NCBI RefSeq assembly: GCF_014698045.1
Contig: NZ_JACJSE010000013.1
Coordinates: 62,001 to 126,000 of the forward strand
Source of the DNA: Aulosira sp. FACHB-615
GTDB taxonomy: Bacteria > Cyanobacteriota > Cyanobacteriia > Cyanobacteriales > Nostocaceae
Direction of reading: 5' to 3'
DNA: 64,000 bases
A model generated the notes under the pieces. It was not told the origin of the DNA. It saw nothing but the letters and a program-made list of their open reading frames with translations, and searched no databases. Within the stretch, counting starts at the first letter, position 1. Each line of letters starts with the position of its first letter. The translations under genes were made by a program, and so were the position numbers. Below, piece by piece: positions 9,112-18,270 of this stretch.

Positions 9112-9561
9112 ATGACAAAAAAACTTAACAAACCTCTGTTGGTTGTTGAGGATAGCAATGAAGACTTTAAAATGTTGCAACGCCTAATGCGGCGGTTGGC
9201 TGTCCAGAACCCTATATATAGATGTACAAACGGGGATGAGGTTTTGGACTTCCTTTATCAAGAAGAGGATTCCCAAAACCCGAACACCATACCGAAGCCT
9301 TCGGTGATTTTGCTTGACCTGAATTTACCTGGGATTGATGGCCGTGACATCCTAGAACGGCTCAAGCAAGATATCAGTTTAAAGAAAATCCCCATTGTGG
9401 TATTCACCACGTCATCTAACCCCAAAGACATTGAATTTTGCTACCAAAAAGGTGCCAATGGCTATCTAGTCAAGCCGATGGATGCTCAAGAACTGCAAAA
9501 GACAGTCCAAGCATTTGTTGAGTATTGGTTGGAGAGGAATACAGTACCGCCTGCGGATTAG
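9112..9561 (+). CDS. Rcp1-like response regulator (single receiver domain)
   Basis: 149 aa from ATG 9112; the longer frame from 9088 adds residues unlike a receiver start. Features: acidic pair VVEDSNED, phosphoacceptor Asp69 in VILLDLNLPGIDG, Thr in VVFTTSSNP, and Lys in NGYLVKPMD. The stand-alone receiver with the extra loop before the phospho-Asp resembles Rcp1, the partner of Cph1. Only 44 bp separates it from the phytochrome stop, so an operon and phosphotransfer from that kinase are expected. Confidence 0.88.
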   Translation: MTKKLNKPLLVVEDSNEDFKMLQRLMRRLAVQNPIYRCTNGDEVLDFLYQEEDSQNPNTIPKPSVILLDLNLPGIDGRDILERLKQDISLKKIPIVVFTTSSNPKDIEFCYQKGANGYLVKPMDAQELQKTVQAFVEYWLERNTVPPAD

Positions 9562-9582
9562 AGGTTCCGGCAAAGCCGGAGA

Positions 9583-9650
9583 AGTCAAAAGTAAAAAATC
9601 AAAAGTCAAAAGTATTCTTGATTTTTGACTTTTACTTTTGCCTTTTGACT
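9583..9650. repeat. Inverted repeat between receiver genes
   Basis: AAGTCAAAAGTAAAAAATC on the left is mirrored by GATTTTTGACTTTTACTTTT and further right TTTTGACTT, giving a long A/T-rich stem-loop typical of dispersed intergenic repeats in this genome. Confidence 0.55.
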
Positions 9651-9808
9651 TACCGCTACGTGGTTGGGGCAGAAGGCAGGAGTTTATTTCTAGCCCCTAA
9701 CCCCTTAAACTTAAGATTTAATTTATATTTTTGTAATAGTTAGTTAATATTGCTGTCATTTGTGGGATGCTAAGTCAAGGAGTGTAAATATTCTCCCTAA
9801 TTCTTAAT

Positions 9809-11533
9809 ATGCCGGACACCTGGACGCTACTCATCATTGATGATTGTGCCGAGGATCGGAAAGTTTATCGTCGGTACTTATTAAAAGATCCCCAAAATTC
9901 ATATCAGATATTCGAGGCTGACTCTGCGGAAGAAGGGTTGGCGTTATGCCAAGCAATTCACTGTGATGTGATTTTGCTGGATTTTTGCTTGCCAGATATG
10001 AGTGGCTTAGATTTGTTAGAACGCTTGCAAAAGTGTCGAAGTGAAACACCTGCTTCTATTATTATGTTGACTGGGCGTGGTGATGAAGCGGTTGCGGTGC
10101 AGGCAATGAAGCGTGGTGCTGATGATTATTTAGTGAAAAAGCACCTCCAGTTAGATGTTTTACAATTAGCAGTGCGTAATGCTATTAAGCAATCTTGTCT
10201 GAAAGTTAAACTCAGTCAAACGCAAGAAAGACAGCGTTTAATTGCGACGACAGCACTGAGGATTCGTCAGTCTTTAAATGTCGAAGAAATTTTGCATACG
10301 GCTGTAGTGGAAGTACAGCAACTTTTGAAGTGCGATCGCGTGATTATTTATCAGTTTACCTCTGATATGGGTGGCAAGATAGTTGCCTCCTCTGGAGAAA
10401 TTGAACAAGTATATGATCAGATTTCCGATGTTTACCATCAACCAGAAACTCACTTTGTCACCACACAAGAAGCACATAGTACAAATGTACGCAGGCAAAA
10501 AAGTTTAGTTGTTGCCTACAGTAACCTCGGTGAAAATCATCAATGGCGACACAGACGCAGAATTTCTCGTGTTTATGAAGCAAGTTTGAGTCATTTTTGC
10601 TTTCACAAAAAAGAGCAATTAAATACTCAGGCTAATTTAGTAGTTCCAATTAATGTTAGTCATAATAGCCACCCCAATCCGAAACTTTGGGGTTTTTTAA
10701 TTGCTCAACCTAGTTCTGAAGATAAGCTATGGCCTGCTGATGAAGTGGAAATTCTCAACCAAGTATCGGTGCAGTTGGCAATAGCAATTCAGCAAGCAGA
10801 ACTATTAGAAATGACTCAAGCTGCACTTGTCAAAGAAAAGGAACTCAATAATTTTAAATCGCAAATTGTCACTACAGTTTCTCACGAATACCGCACACCT
10901 TTAGCTTCAATTTTGGCGGCTGCATCAACAATTAAACAGCACGGCGAACAGTTAGGTGATGCGAAAAAAAATCGCTTTTTGCAGATTATTGAGCAGAAAG
11001 CAAGACACATGTCTAAACTTGTGGATGATATGCTTTTGGTTCATCAATTAGAATTGGATAAAACTAAATTTAAACCACAGCCTTTAGATATATTCCAGTT
11101 TATTTCTGAGTTAATTGCTGAACAACAAGAAATATTAGATAATCGCCATGAAATCATTTTACAAGTGACAGGCAATTATCAAAACTTTTGGGGCGATCGC
11201 GGACTTTTGCGCCAAATATTTTTAAACTTATTATCTAATGCCATCAAGTATTCTCCTGATGGTGGTAATGTTATCGTTTATCTCAATGGTAAAGAATCAG
11301 AAATATTTATCGAAATTCAAGACGAAGGCATTGGTATTCCTCTCGTAGATCAAGAAAATCTGTTTAAATCTTTTAGTCGGGGTAGTAATGTTGACACCAT
11401 ACAAGGAACAGGTTTGGGTTTAGTAATTACTAAAGCTTGTGTAGAGTTACATGGTGGGAATATTAGTTTATCTAGTCAAGAGGAAAAGGGAACTAAAGTT
11501 ACAATTAGATTGCCAAAAAGATACACTCATTAA
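9809..11533 (+). CDS. Hybrid receiver-GAF-histidine kinase
   Basis: 574 aa. An N-terminal receiver domain (IIDDCAED, Asp58 in VILLDFCLPDMSG, Lys in DDYLVKKHL) is followed by a GAF domain of the phytochrome-related type (LLKCDRVIIYQFTSDMGGKIVASS) and a kinase core: VSHEYRTPLASIL (H box), NLLSNAIKYSPDGG (N box), DEGIGIP and GTGLGLVITK (G boxes). The GAF lacks an obvious chromophore Cys motif. The order phytochrome, Rcp, receiver-GAF-kinase is common in Nostocales and suggests a phosphorelay in which this protein acts downstream of the phytochrome. 247 bp lies before it, so it may have its own promoter. Confidence 0.88.
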   Translation: MPDTWTLLIIDDCAEDRKVYRRYLLKDPQNSYQIFEADSAEEGLALCQAIHCDVILLDFCLPDMSGLDLLERLQKCRSETPASIIMLTGRGDEAVAVQAMKRGADDYLVKKHLQLDVLQLAVRNAIKQSCLKVKLSQTQERQRLIATTALRIRQSLNVEEILHTAVVEVQQLLKCDRVIIYQFTSDMGGKIVASSGEIEQVYDQISDVYHQPETHFVTTQEAHSTNVRRQKSLVVAYSNLGENHQWRHRRRISRVYEASLSHFCFHKKEQLNTQANLVVPINVSHNSHPNPKLWGFLIAQPSSEDKLWPADEVEILNQVSVQLAIAIQQAELLEMTQAALVKEKELNNFKSQIVTTVSHEYRTPLASILAAASTIKQHGEQLGDAKKNRFLQIIEQKARHMSKLVDDMLLVHQLELDKTKFKPQPLDIFQFISELIAEQQEILDNRHEIILQVTGNYQNFWGDRGLLRQIFLNLLSNAIKYSPDGGNVIVYLNGKESEIFIEIQDEGIGIPLVDQENLFKSFSRGSNVDTIQGTGLGLVITKACVELHGGNISLSSQEEKGTKVTIRLPKRYTH

Positions 11534-11538
11534 ACACC

Positions 11539-11658
11539 TATAGCAATCCTAAATAAGTCGTGAAAAACATAGATATGGAAACGAACCGCCAAGAACGCAA
11601 AGGACGCAAAGGTAAGAAATAAGAAAAAGATATAGAAATTTTACCAATGATTTAGGAC
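11539..11658. mobile_element. MITE, TATAGCAATCCTAAAT family, copy A (abuts the CRISPR array)
   Basis: Starts TATAGCAATCCTAAATAAG, contains AAACATAGATATGGAAACGA and CGCCAAGAACGC, and ends ATTTAGGAC, where it joins directly to a truncated CRISPR repeat at 11659. The intact copy C at 60684-60810 continues ATTTAGGACTGCTATA, so this copy has lost its outer right end. Confidence 0.75.
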
Positions 11659-13886
11659 AGGGATTAAGTGAAATTTCAACTTAAACGGGCAAAGGCTAAA
11701 AAAGCTTAGTCAACACGTTTCAATCCCTGATAGGGATTAAGTGAAATTTCAATTTGCCCAAGTCCAAAGAATCGAGCAAGCCTTTCGACCAGTGTTTCAA
11801 TCCCTGATAGGGATTAAGTGAAATTTCAATGTGGTAAATCAGTTGTGCGAGTTGGTAAGCAGCCAGGTTTCAATCCCTGATAGGGATTAAGTGAAATTTC
11901 AATGCCACAAATCAGAACGCCGGATGAACCGAGTATCACCCTGTTTCAATCCCTGATAGGGATTAAGTGAAATTTCAATTTATAGCGGACTACTTGATGT
12001 GGGGATTGTTTCACCTGTTTCAATCCCTGATAGGGATTAAGTGAAATTTCAATTTCATCAAACACTCCTTACCATAAAGGTTAAAGATGTTTCAATCCCT
12101 GATAGGGATTAAGTGAAATTTCAATTTTTAGCACTATCTACTAATTTAGAGATAGCAGTTGTTTCAATCCCTGATAGGGATTAAGTGAAATTTCAATTTG
12201 GTGGATTCTTTGCATTATTAGCGGGTGCAATACTAGTTTCAATCCCTGATAGGGATTAAGTGAAATTTCAATTCTGGAGCCTGTACTTGAGCATCAAAAA
12301 TCGGATCTGGTGTTTCAATCCCTGATAGGGATTAAGTGAAATTTCAATTAAAATGTCTGTTGAGGCGGGACATTTTATTGGTTTCAATCCCTGATAGGGA
12401 TTAAGTGAAATTTCAATTTGGCTCACCCCAGAAGAATGTTTGCGTTACGCTCCTGTTTCAATCCCTGATAGGGATTAAGTGAAATTTCAATTTTGGGTAT
12501 ATCCCATTCTTTGGGCAATATCTTCTGAGTTTCAATCCCTGATAGGGATTAAGTGAAATTTCAATTCAGTTCGCTGTCTGCGACAGAGTTGATATATTTC
12601 CGGTGCGTTTCAATCCCTGATAGGGATTAAGTGAAATTTCAATACTGGGAAGCCTACTTGTAGGTTACAGATATTTAGTTTCAATCCCTGATAGGGATTA
12701 AGTGAAATTTCAATTTGGTCTGAAGAGGCGGCGGAGTTGTTCGATTTTATCGGTTTCAATCCCTGATAGGGATTAAGTGAAATTTCAATCTTTTGGGAAG
12801 AGTCGCGCCATCACAGCCTTGTTTCAATCCCTGATAGGGATTAAGTGAAATTTCAATCCCTTCAAATTTAAGTTCACCGTTCGGTTCTCTTGTGGTTTCA
12901 ATCCCTGATAGGGATTAAGTGAAATTTCAATGGTATCAGAGAGGAACTTGACCAAAATTTAAAAAGTGTTTCAATCCCTGATAGGGATTAAGTGAAATTT
13001 CAATTCCTTAGTCGGAAAAGGGAAGTATCTACCATAGACAGTTTCAATCCCTGATAGGGATTAAGTGAAATTTCAATTCTTACCCTGGGTTTTGTATCTT
13101 CCCAGTATTTAGTTTCAATCCCTGATAGGGATTAAGTGAAATTTCAATTTGGATGGTACAGCGATACCTCCATTTAAGCCACCCTGGTTTCAATCCCTGA
13201 TAGGGATTAAGTGAAATTTCAATTTGATTTAGGTGATATTGTCAATAATGGTATTGACTCTGTTTCAATCCCTGATAGGGATTAAGTGAAATTTCAATAC
13301 TACGAAATTGTTGACCTACCCAATCCAGCCGGACACCGCTCGTTTCAATCCCTGATAGGGATTAAGTGAAATTTCAATAAAAATTTAGAAATCATCCCAA
13401 TCGGAGACGAGTTGTTTCAATCCCTGATAGGGATTAAGTGAAATTTCAATTTTTCTCCAGGGCGAACTTCTGCATCCCCTATTGTGAAGTTTCAATCCCT
13501 GATAGGGATTAAGTGAAATTTCAATCAACTAATAAAACATTAATCCCTATCGTTTCTTTTGTTTCAATCCCTGATAGGGATTAAGTGAAATTTCAATTCC
13601 TGCTGGTGACTTTTTATTTGTCACCAGCATTTCAGTTTCAATCCCTGATAGGGATTAAGTGAAATTTCAATTTTTCACCCGGAAAGGACGGGTTACTCTA
13701 TCATGTTTCAATCCCTGATAGGGATTAAGTGAAATTTCAATTAACTTTCATACCACATGGATAACTCAGCAAAGAAGTTTCAATCCCTGATAGGGATTAA
13801 GTGAAATTTCAATTCTGCAACAGGTTCAACTTCAATCGTCCCTGCTAACGTTTCAATCCCTGATAGGGATTAAGTGAAATTTCAAT
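11659..13886 (-). CRISPR. CRISPR array: 30 identical 37-nt repeats plus one truncated repeat
   Basis: Full repeats start at 11717 and recur to 13850 (last ends 13886). On the + strand each reads GTTTCAATCCCTGATAGGG then ATTAAGTGAAATTTCAAT; on the minus strand it ends GGGATTGAAAC, the usual 3-prime end (ATTGAAAC crRNA tag) of cyanobacterial type I/III repeats. Spacers are 31-43 nt (29 between full repeats, plus one of 36 nt before the first). A 22-nt partial repeat (AGGGATTAAGTG.., last base C) sits at 11659-11680. The decayed repeat at the left, the tag orientation and a leader-like region at the right all indicate leftward transcription, with the newest spacers near 13850. No intact cas gene is in the window; a broken cas6 lies at 35144-36391. 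Confidence 0.97.
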
Positions 13887-14132
13887 GGCGGGGGCTGGAA
13901 AATCAGTCTGTATTTGGTTTTCAATGTTCAGCTTTGCGGATGGGTTGATTATAACACTAGTAAATGTCAGTTGATTTATAGTGAATCGCTGAAACCTGGA
14001 CAGCGTAAGGTGCGCGGATGATTTTAATTTAATTTTTCTCGAAAAGCTTATGTGGAAAGCCATACAAGGATTTTGTCTCAAGCTTGATTTTCTACACCCA
14101 CCCATCCGCGCATTTTTAGGTGCTAGGAACAT
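13887..14132 (-). promoter_or_regulatory. CRISPR leader (probable)
   Basis: About 245 bp to the right of the first (leader-proximal) repeat with no credible gene. Read on the minus strand it contains a TATAAT box at 13953-13948, about 60 nt before the array; a good -35 element is not visible. Two related GCGCGGATG blocks (14015 region, and the complement near 14100) may be integration or regulatory motifs. The short frame that crosses it is not gene-like. Confidence 0.6.
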
Positions 14133-14683
14133 AACAGAGACAAGGTAGACAAGGAGGACAGGGTAGACAAGGTAGCGCGATGTTTGTAATTTATGTATTA
14201 TTGCTGTATTGCTTATCCATGTTGGGTTTCACTTCGTTACACCCAACCTACTTTTACTTTTACTAGCTTTAAATATTGCCTCAGAAACACCTATTTTATC
14301 AGCGTTTATCTGCGTCCATCTGCGGTTAATTTTTCTATGTATTCCATAGCTATGAGCCTGGGATTTTAATTCTAGGCGGGATTTACCTGAATTTCTCACA
14401 AGATAGAAATCCAGGGGTGTGCAAGGAGTAGGAGGATAGTGAAGAAATCTTTCCCCCACACTTCCCACACTCCCCACACTTCCCACCCATCCGTGAGAAA
14501 TTCGGGTTTAGCTCTTTTGCCTTTCTCCACCAGACTGGAGGTGTATTTTGCAATGCCATTAAAATTTGTGAATATTTATTAACTTTTGTGATATTTTTGT
14601 AACAGGTCGCTAAAACTTGAACGTTCAAACGCTCTTGCCTGCGTCCTTTAGTTGTAAATACGATTAAGGTTAAGTGTGTAAAT
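14133..14683. other. Repeat-rich intergenic region between CRISPR leader and OCP gene
   Basis: Holds a tandem degenerate nonamer tract (GACAAGGTAGACAAGGAGG, 14136-14176), a TTGGGTTTCACTTCGTTACA-type hairpin near 14223-14250, and an inverted repeat with arms ACCTGAATTTCTCAC and GTGAGAAATTCGGGT (about 14387-14508) enclosing CACACTTCCCACACTCCCC. The last 150 bp must contain the OCP promoter, but no box is clear. Confidence 0.55.
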
Positions 14684-15643
14684 ATGGCAATTACAATTGA
14701 CTCGGCTCGCGGTATTTTCCCAGAAACCTTATCTGCTGATGCAGTACCAGCGACCATTGCTAGATTTAAGCAACTCAGTGCGGAAGATCAGCTGGCTTGG
14801 ACTTGGTTTGCTTATTTAGAAATGGGTAAAACAATTACGGTTGCTGCTCCAGGCGCTGCTCGGATGCAGTTTGCTGAAGCAACTCTCGATCAAATTCGGA
14901 AAATGACTTTTACTGAGCAAAGTCAGGTAATGTGCGATCTCGCCAACAATGCTGATACACCTATTTGTCGTACCTATGCTACTTGGTCAGCAAACATCAA
15001 ACTAGGGTTCTGGTATCAACTTGGGGTATGGATGGATCAAGGTATTGTTGCGCCAATTCCTGCTGGTTATCAGCTTTCTGCCAATGCTTCAGCAGTACTG
15101 CAAGCAGTTAGAGAACTAGATCAGGGACAACAAATTACTGTTCTACGCAACTCTGTAGTTGATATGGGATTTGACCCCAACAAGTTGGGTGACTATACAA
15201 GAGTTTCTGAACCTGTTGTTGCACCAAAGGATGTGTCGCAACGTACTAAAGTCACTATTGAAGGCATTACAAATGAAACAGTGCTGAGTTATATGGACAA
15301 TCTTAATGCCAATGATTTTGGGGCATTAATTGATTTGTTCGCGCCTGATGCAGCTTTGCAACCTCCTTTCCAAAGACCAATTGTTGGTAGAGATGCGATT
15401 CTGCGATTTTTCAACGAAGAATGTCAAAACCTCAGATTGCTTCCAGAAAGAGGCGTTTCTGAACCAGCAGAAGAAGGTTACACCCAAATCAAAGTTACAG
15501 GTAAAGTCCAAACCCCTTGGTTTGGTGCTAGTGTCGGGATGAATATGGCTTGGAGATTTTTAATTAATCCTAAAGGTAAAATTTTCTTTGTAGCAATTGA
15601 TTTGCTGGCATCTCCTAAAGAACTATTAAATTTAGTTCGCTAG
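14684..15643 (+). CDS. ocp: Orange carotenoid protein
   Basis: 319 aa, full length. The all-helical N-terminal domain (to about 165) and the NTF2-like C-terminal domain (about 193-315) are both complete. Key residues are visible: Tyr44 and Trp110 in the carotenoid tunnel, Arg155 for the inter-domain salt bridge with Glu246, and Tyr203/Trp290, which correspond to Tyr201/Trp288 of Synechocystis OCP and hydrogen-bond the ketocarotenoid. OCP is the blue-light-activated quencher of phycobilisome excitation and also quenches singlet oxygen. FRP is encoded 127 bp downstream on the same strand, as expected for the OCP1 type. Confidence 0.97.
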   Translation: MAITIDSARGIFPETLSADAVPATIARFKQLSAEDQLAWTWFAYLEMGKTITVAAPGAARMQFAEATLDQIRKMTFTEQSQVMCDLANNADTPICRTYATWSANIKLGFWYQLGVWMDQGIVAPIPAGYQLSANASAVLQAVRELDQGQQITVLRNSVVDMGFDPNKLGDYTRVSEPVVAPKDVSQRTKVTIEGITNETVLSYMDNLNANDFGALIDLFAPDAALQPPFQRPIVGRDAILRFFNEECQNLRLLPERGVSEPAEEGYTQIKVTGKVQTPWFGASVGMNMAWRFLINPKGKIFFVAIDLLASPKELLNLVR

Positions 15644-15770
15644 AAGAATTACCAGCTAATAACTATACCTTGAATGATTGTGTGGGCGCTCTCTAGTCAA
15701 GGGCGCTCATATTTTTGGCAGCAAATGACCCATTGATAAAATAATTAACGCATAAACTTTAAGGTTCGGA

Positions 15771-16097
15771 ATGCAAGTGAGTGAGATTGAATGGTCTAAG
15801 ACCGAGGAAGAAATAGCTAAACAAGCTTTTGAAAAAGCATATAAACGCGAAATTGAGGCTGTGATCCAAGAAGTTCAGCAAAGATCCAGTATGATGACAC
15901 AGGCTGATGAGATGTGGCAGTTACATGATTTCTTAAGTGCTAGAAGGCATGAAATAGATGGTAAATATGACTACAGATATTCAGTTCTGATCTTTGTCTT
16001 TGCTAGGTTGATCAAAGAGGGCTGGCTACATCTTGATGAACTACAAGGACTGGAAAAGGATAAGTTGACCAAAGTAGCCGTTATGACTCGTATGTAA
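15771..16097 (+). CDS. frp: Fluorescence recovery protein
   Basis: 108 aa, close to Synechocystis FRP (109 aa). The conserved block MWQLHDFLSARRHEIDGKYD, followed by YSVLIFVFARLIKEGW, carries the Trp, His, Asp and Arg residues known to matter for dimerisation and OCP binding. FRP binds the active red OCP, speeds its return to the orange form and so restores light harvesting. It sits directly after OCP on the same strand, forming the usual ocp-frp pair. Confidence 0.95.
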   Translation: MQVSEIEWSKTEEEIAKQAFEKAYKREIEAVIQEVQQRSSMMTQADEMWQLHDFLSARRHEIDGKYDYRYSVLIFVFARLIKEGWLHLDELQGLEKDKLTKVAVMTRM

Positions 16098-16263
16098 AAA
16101 GTGAATCAGCTTCACACTTGATAGCAGCAGATAGGCAGAGATGTTTTCTGCTGCATTTCTTTTGTAACAACACTTTGTTGACATCCTCACCGCAGCTTTT
16201 AATATGGTGCAAGATAGGAGTTACGGTGAGCAGATTGCAACATACACTTATAAATTACTGATT

Positions 16264-17535
16264 ATGAATCATCACGAACTCTATTTTCAGGGGCTAGAAA
16301 AGGCCAAGCAAAAAGATTATGCTGGGGCGATCGCAGATTTTAGTGAAGTTATCCAAGTTGCGCCATTCGATACTGAGGCTTATCTGCACAGAGGTTTGGC
16401 ATATTATGATTCAGGACAAATTCTGCCGGCAGTTTCCGATTATACCGAAGCTTTAAAAATAGACTCGAAATTTGTAGAAGCTTACTACAGTCGTGCATTG
16501 GCGCGGTTAGCCTTGAAAAATTTACCTGGGGCGTTGGATGATGTGGAACAGGCGATTCATCTGCGGGGAAATTATGCAGCCGCATATAGTTTGCGGGGAA
16601 TAGTCCAACGCAAGCAAGGGTTAATTACTAATGCGATCGCTAGTTTTAAACAAGCGGCAGAATTATACTTAGAGCAAAAAGATAAGGAAAATTGTCGTCT
16701 GTGTCTGGAAAAAATTAAACAGCTACAACCGCCAGCAAAACCAGCAGTAAAACCCCAAAATTCTGTAACTGCGCCAATTATCTCTACGAAAGATTATTTT
16801 ACCCAACTCTTAGACAAAGCTGAACAAGGAGATACCAAAGCAGCGATCGCAGATTTAAACTGGGTATTGCAAGCTGATCCTCAAGATGCTCAGGCTTATT
16901 GCTGTCGGGGTGTGGTGTGGTGCAAAATGGGTAGTTATCGTGAGGCGATCGCAGATTTTAACCAAGCACTGTTACTCAAGTTTCAAGATGCGATTGTTTA
17001 TCGTAACCGAGGTAAAGCCCGTGCTTTGTTGGGAGATCATCAAGGTGCGATCGCAGATTTTAACCAAGCACTAAAAATGCAGCCCGAAGATGCTTTGATA
17101 TATGTTGCCAGAGGTAATGTTTATCGCGCAATGGGTAATTATTTAGGCGCAATTCAAGATTATAGCCAAGCTTTGCAAATTAACTCTGATGATGCCCAAG
17201 CTTACTATAATCGCGGCATTGCTTATACATTACTTGAAGAAATGCAAAGTGCTGTTGCCGATTATCAACGCGCCGCGAGTATTTTTTGTGAACAAGAAGA
17301 TTGGGATAATTATCAACAAGTTTTAGATAGTCTGCAAAAAATTCAAACAGCTTATCCAGAGTCTAATAAACAAAAATATAACTTACTCAGACAAAAACTT
17401 TTACGCTTGGTTGGCGGTTATTGGGAAATTGCTCAACGCTTAATTGACCAAAAACAAGATGATTATCCTGGCAGATCAGATGAGTGGTATTTGCAAAGAG
17501 TGATTGAAGATTTAGAAGGCGATCGCGGTAGATAA
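16264..17535 (+). CDS. TPR-repeat protein
   Basis: 423 aa from ATG 16264 (MNHHELYFQGLEKAKQKDYAGA begins the first TPR exactly); an in-frame ATG at 16204 would add 20 residues without TPR character. About eight TPR units are readable, with A..G...Y..G....AI.DF..AL consensus (for example AIADFNQALLLKFQDAIVYR). DNA of several units contains the octamer GCGATCGC at the AIA codons. No signal peptide, so a cytoplasmic scaffold role is likely; partner unknown. Confidence 0.85.
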   Translation: MNHHELYFQGLEKAKQKDYAGAIADFSEVIQVAPFDTEAYLHRGLAYYDSGQILPAVSDYTEALKIDSKFVEAYYSRALARLALKNLPGALDDVEQAIHLRGNYAAAYSLRGIVQRKQGLITNAIASFKQAAELYLEQKDKENCRLCLEKIKQLQPPAKPAVKPQNSVTAPIISTKDYFTQLLDKAEQGDTKAAIADLNWVLQADPQDAQAYCCRGVVWCKMGSYREAIADFNQALLLKFQDAIVYRNRGKARALLGDHQGAIADFNQALKMQPEDALIYVARGNVYRAMGNYLGAIQDYSQALQINSDDAQAYYNRGIAYTLLEEMQSAVADYQRAASIFCEQEDWDNYQQVLDSLQKIQTAYPESNKQKYNLLRQKLLRLVGGYWEIAQRLIDQKQDDYPGRSDEWYLQRVIEDLEGDRGR

Positions 17536-17739
17536 TCGCCAAGATTAATATTCAAAATTCCACCAATTGGTTGATTAATATTTCAGAATATTAGATTATC
17601 AAGAGACAGAATATCAGGAGTTATGTCTAAATACCTGTTGAATAATACTTGATTTTCAAGAACATGTAGATCAGAATAAAAATAACTCTCATAAAGAGTA
17701 AGCGATCTTGGTGACAACCTAACCTTATCCAATGTCCTT

Positions 17740-17764
17740 AGTCCGCATTCGCGGACTTTTTTTT
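17740..17764 (+). terminator. Rho-independent terminator 1
   Basis: Stem AGTCCGC / GCGGACT, loop ATTC, then eight or more T. It is over 200 bp after the TPR gene stop, so it may end either the TPR transcript or an unannotated small RNA. Confidence 0.75.
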
Positions 17765-17897
17765 GCATAAAATTTTCTTGTTAATTATGTCCGAAAAATA
17801 GTTTTATAACCTTGATTTATCGACTCAAATTAGAAATAATAAAAATGCCAGATGGAGTATTTCTTGCCCATACAAGTAAAAATTAGCCCTTATATTT

Positions 17898-17921
17898 AGT
17901 CCGCATTAGCGGACTTTTTTT
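17898..17921 (+). terminator. Rho-independent terminator 2
   Basis: The same stem AGTCCGC / GCGGACT with loop ATTA and a T tract, 158 bp after terminator 1. The near-identical pair hints at two small transcripts in tandem. Confidence 0.75.
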
Positions 17922-18270
17922 ATTCAAGTTTATAGCAGAAAAATTTATCAAATAAAGTAGCGGTGATAAAGAGTTCTGAGTTAAAAGTGCTGAGTGCTGA
18001 GTTAAAAGACCGCCCACAATTCATCGTGGTATTTACCATAGTGCCAAAGTGCTAAGTACTTTTTTCTTACTCAGCACTCAGCACTGACAATGATAAATAA
18101 ATCTTGTAGAGATGTTGTGTATAAAATCTCCATAACAACTTTATCAAGAAGCAGTATTAACCAAAAATTAGTGTGAATTTCAAGATTGCATACTTTCATA
18201 TATGTGGTTTTTATGCCAAACTAGCATGTAACATGATATTTGCTGGTTAAATTAACTATGACTATTCATC

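Larger units (their letters stand above)
17536..18270. other. Gene-poor region with two terminators
   Basis: 735 bp without a credible protein gene. Besides the two terminators it holds ACTCAGCACT / AGTGCTGAGT inverted short repeats (17988-18003 and 18070-18090). The stretch between the terminators could encode a small RNA of about 100-150 nt, but no promoter is clear. Confidence 0.5.

Noticed and set aside
13845..14132. A 95-aa minus-strand frame at the right end of the CRISPR array
   Set aside because: It runs through the leader into the first repeat and has no protein-like features.
14687..16097. OCP region as a novel photoprotection variant
   Set aside because: All key carotenoid-binding and salt-bridge residues are standard and FRP is normal; this is an ordinary ocp-frp pair.
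17583..17768. A 61-aa minus-strand frame
   Set aside because: It reads through the antisense of a Rho-independent terminator and has no ribosome site.
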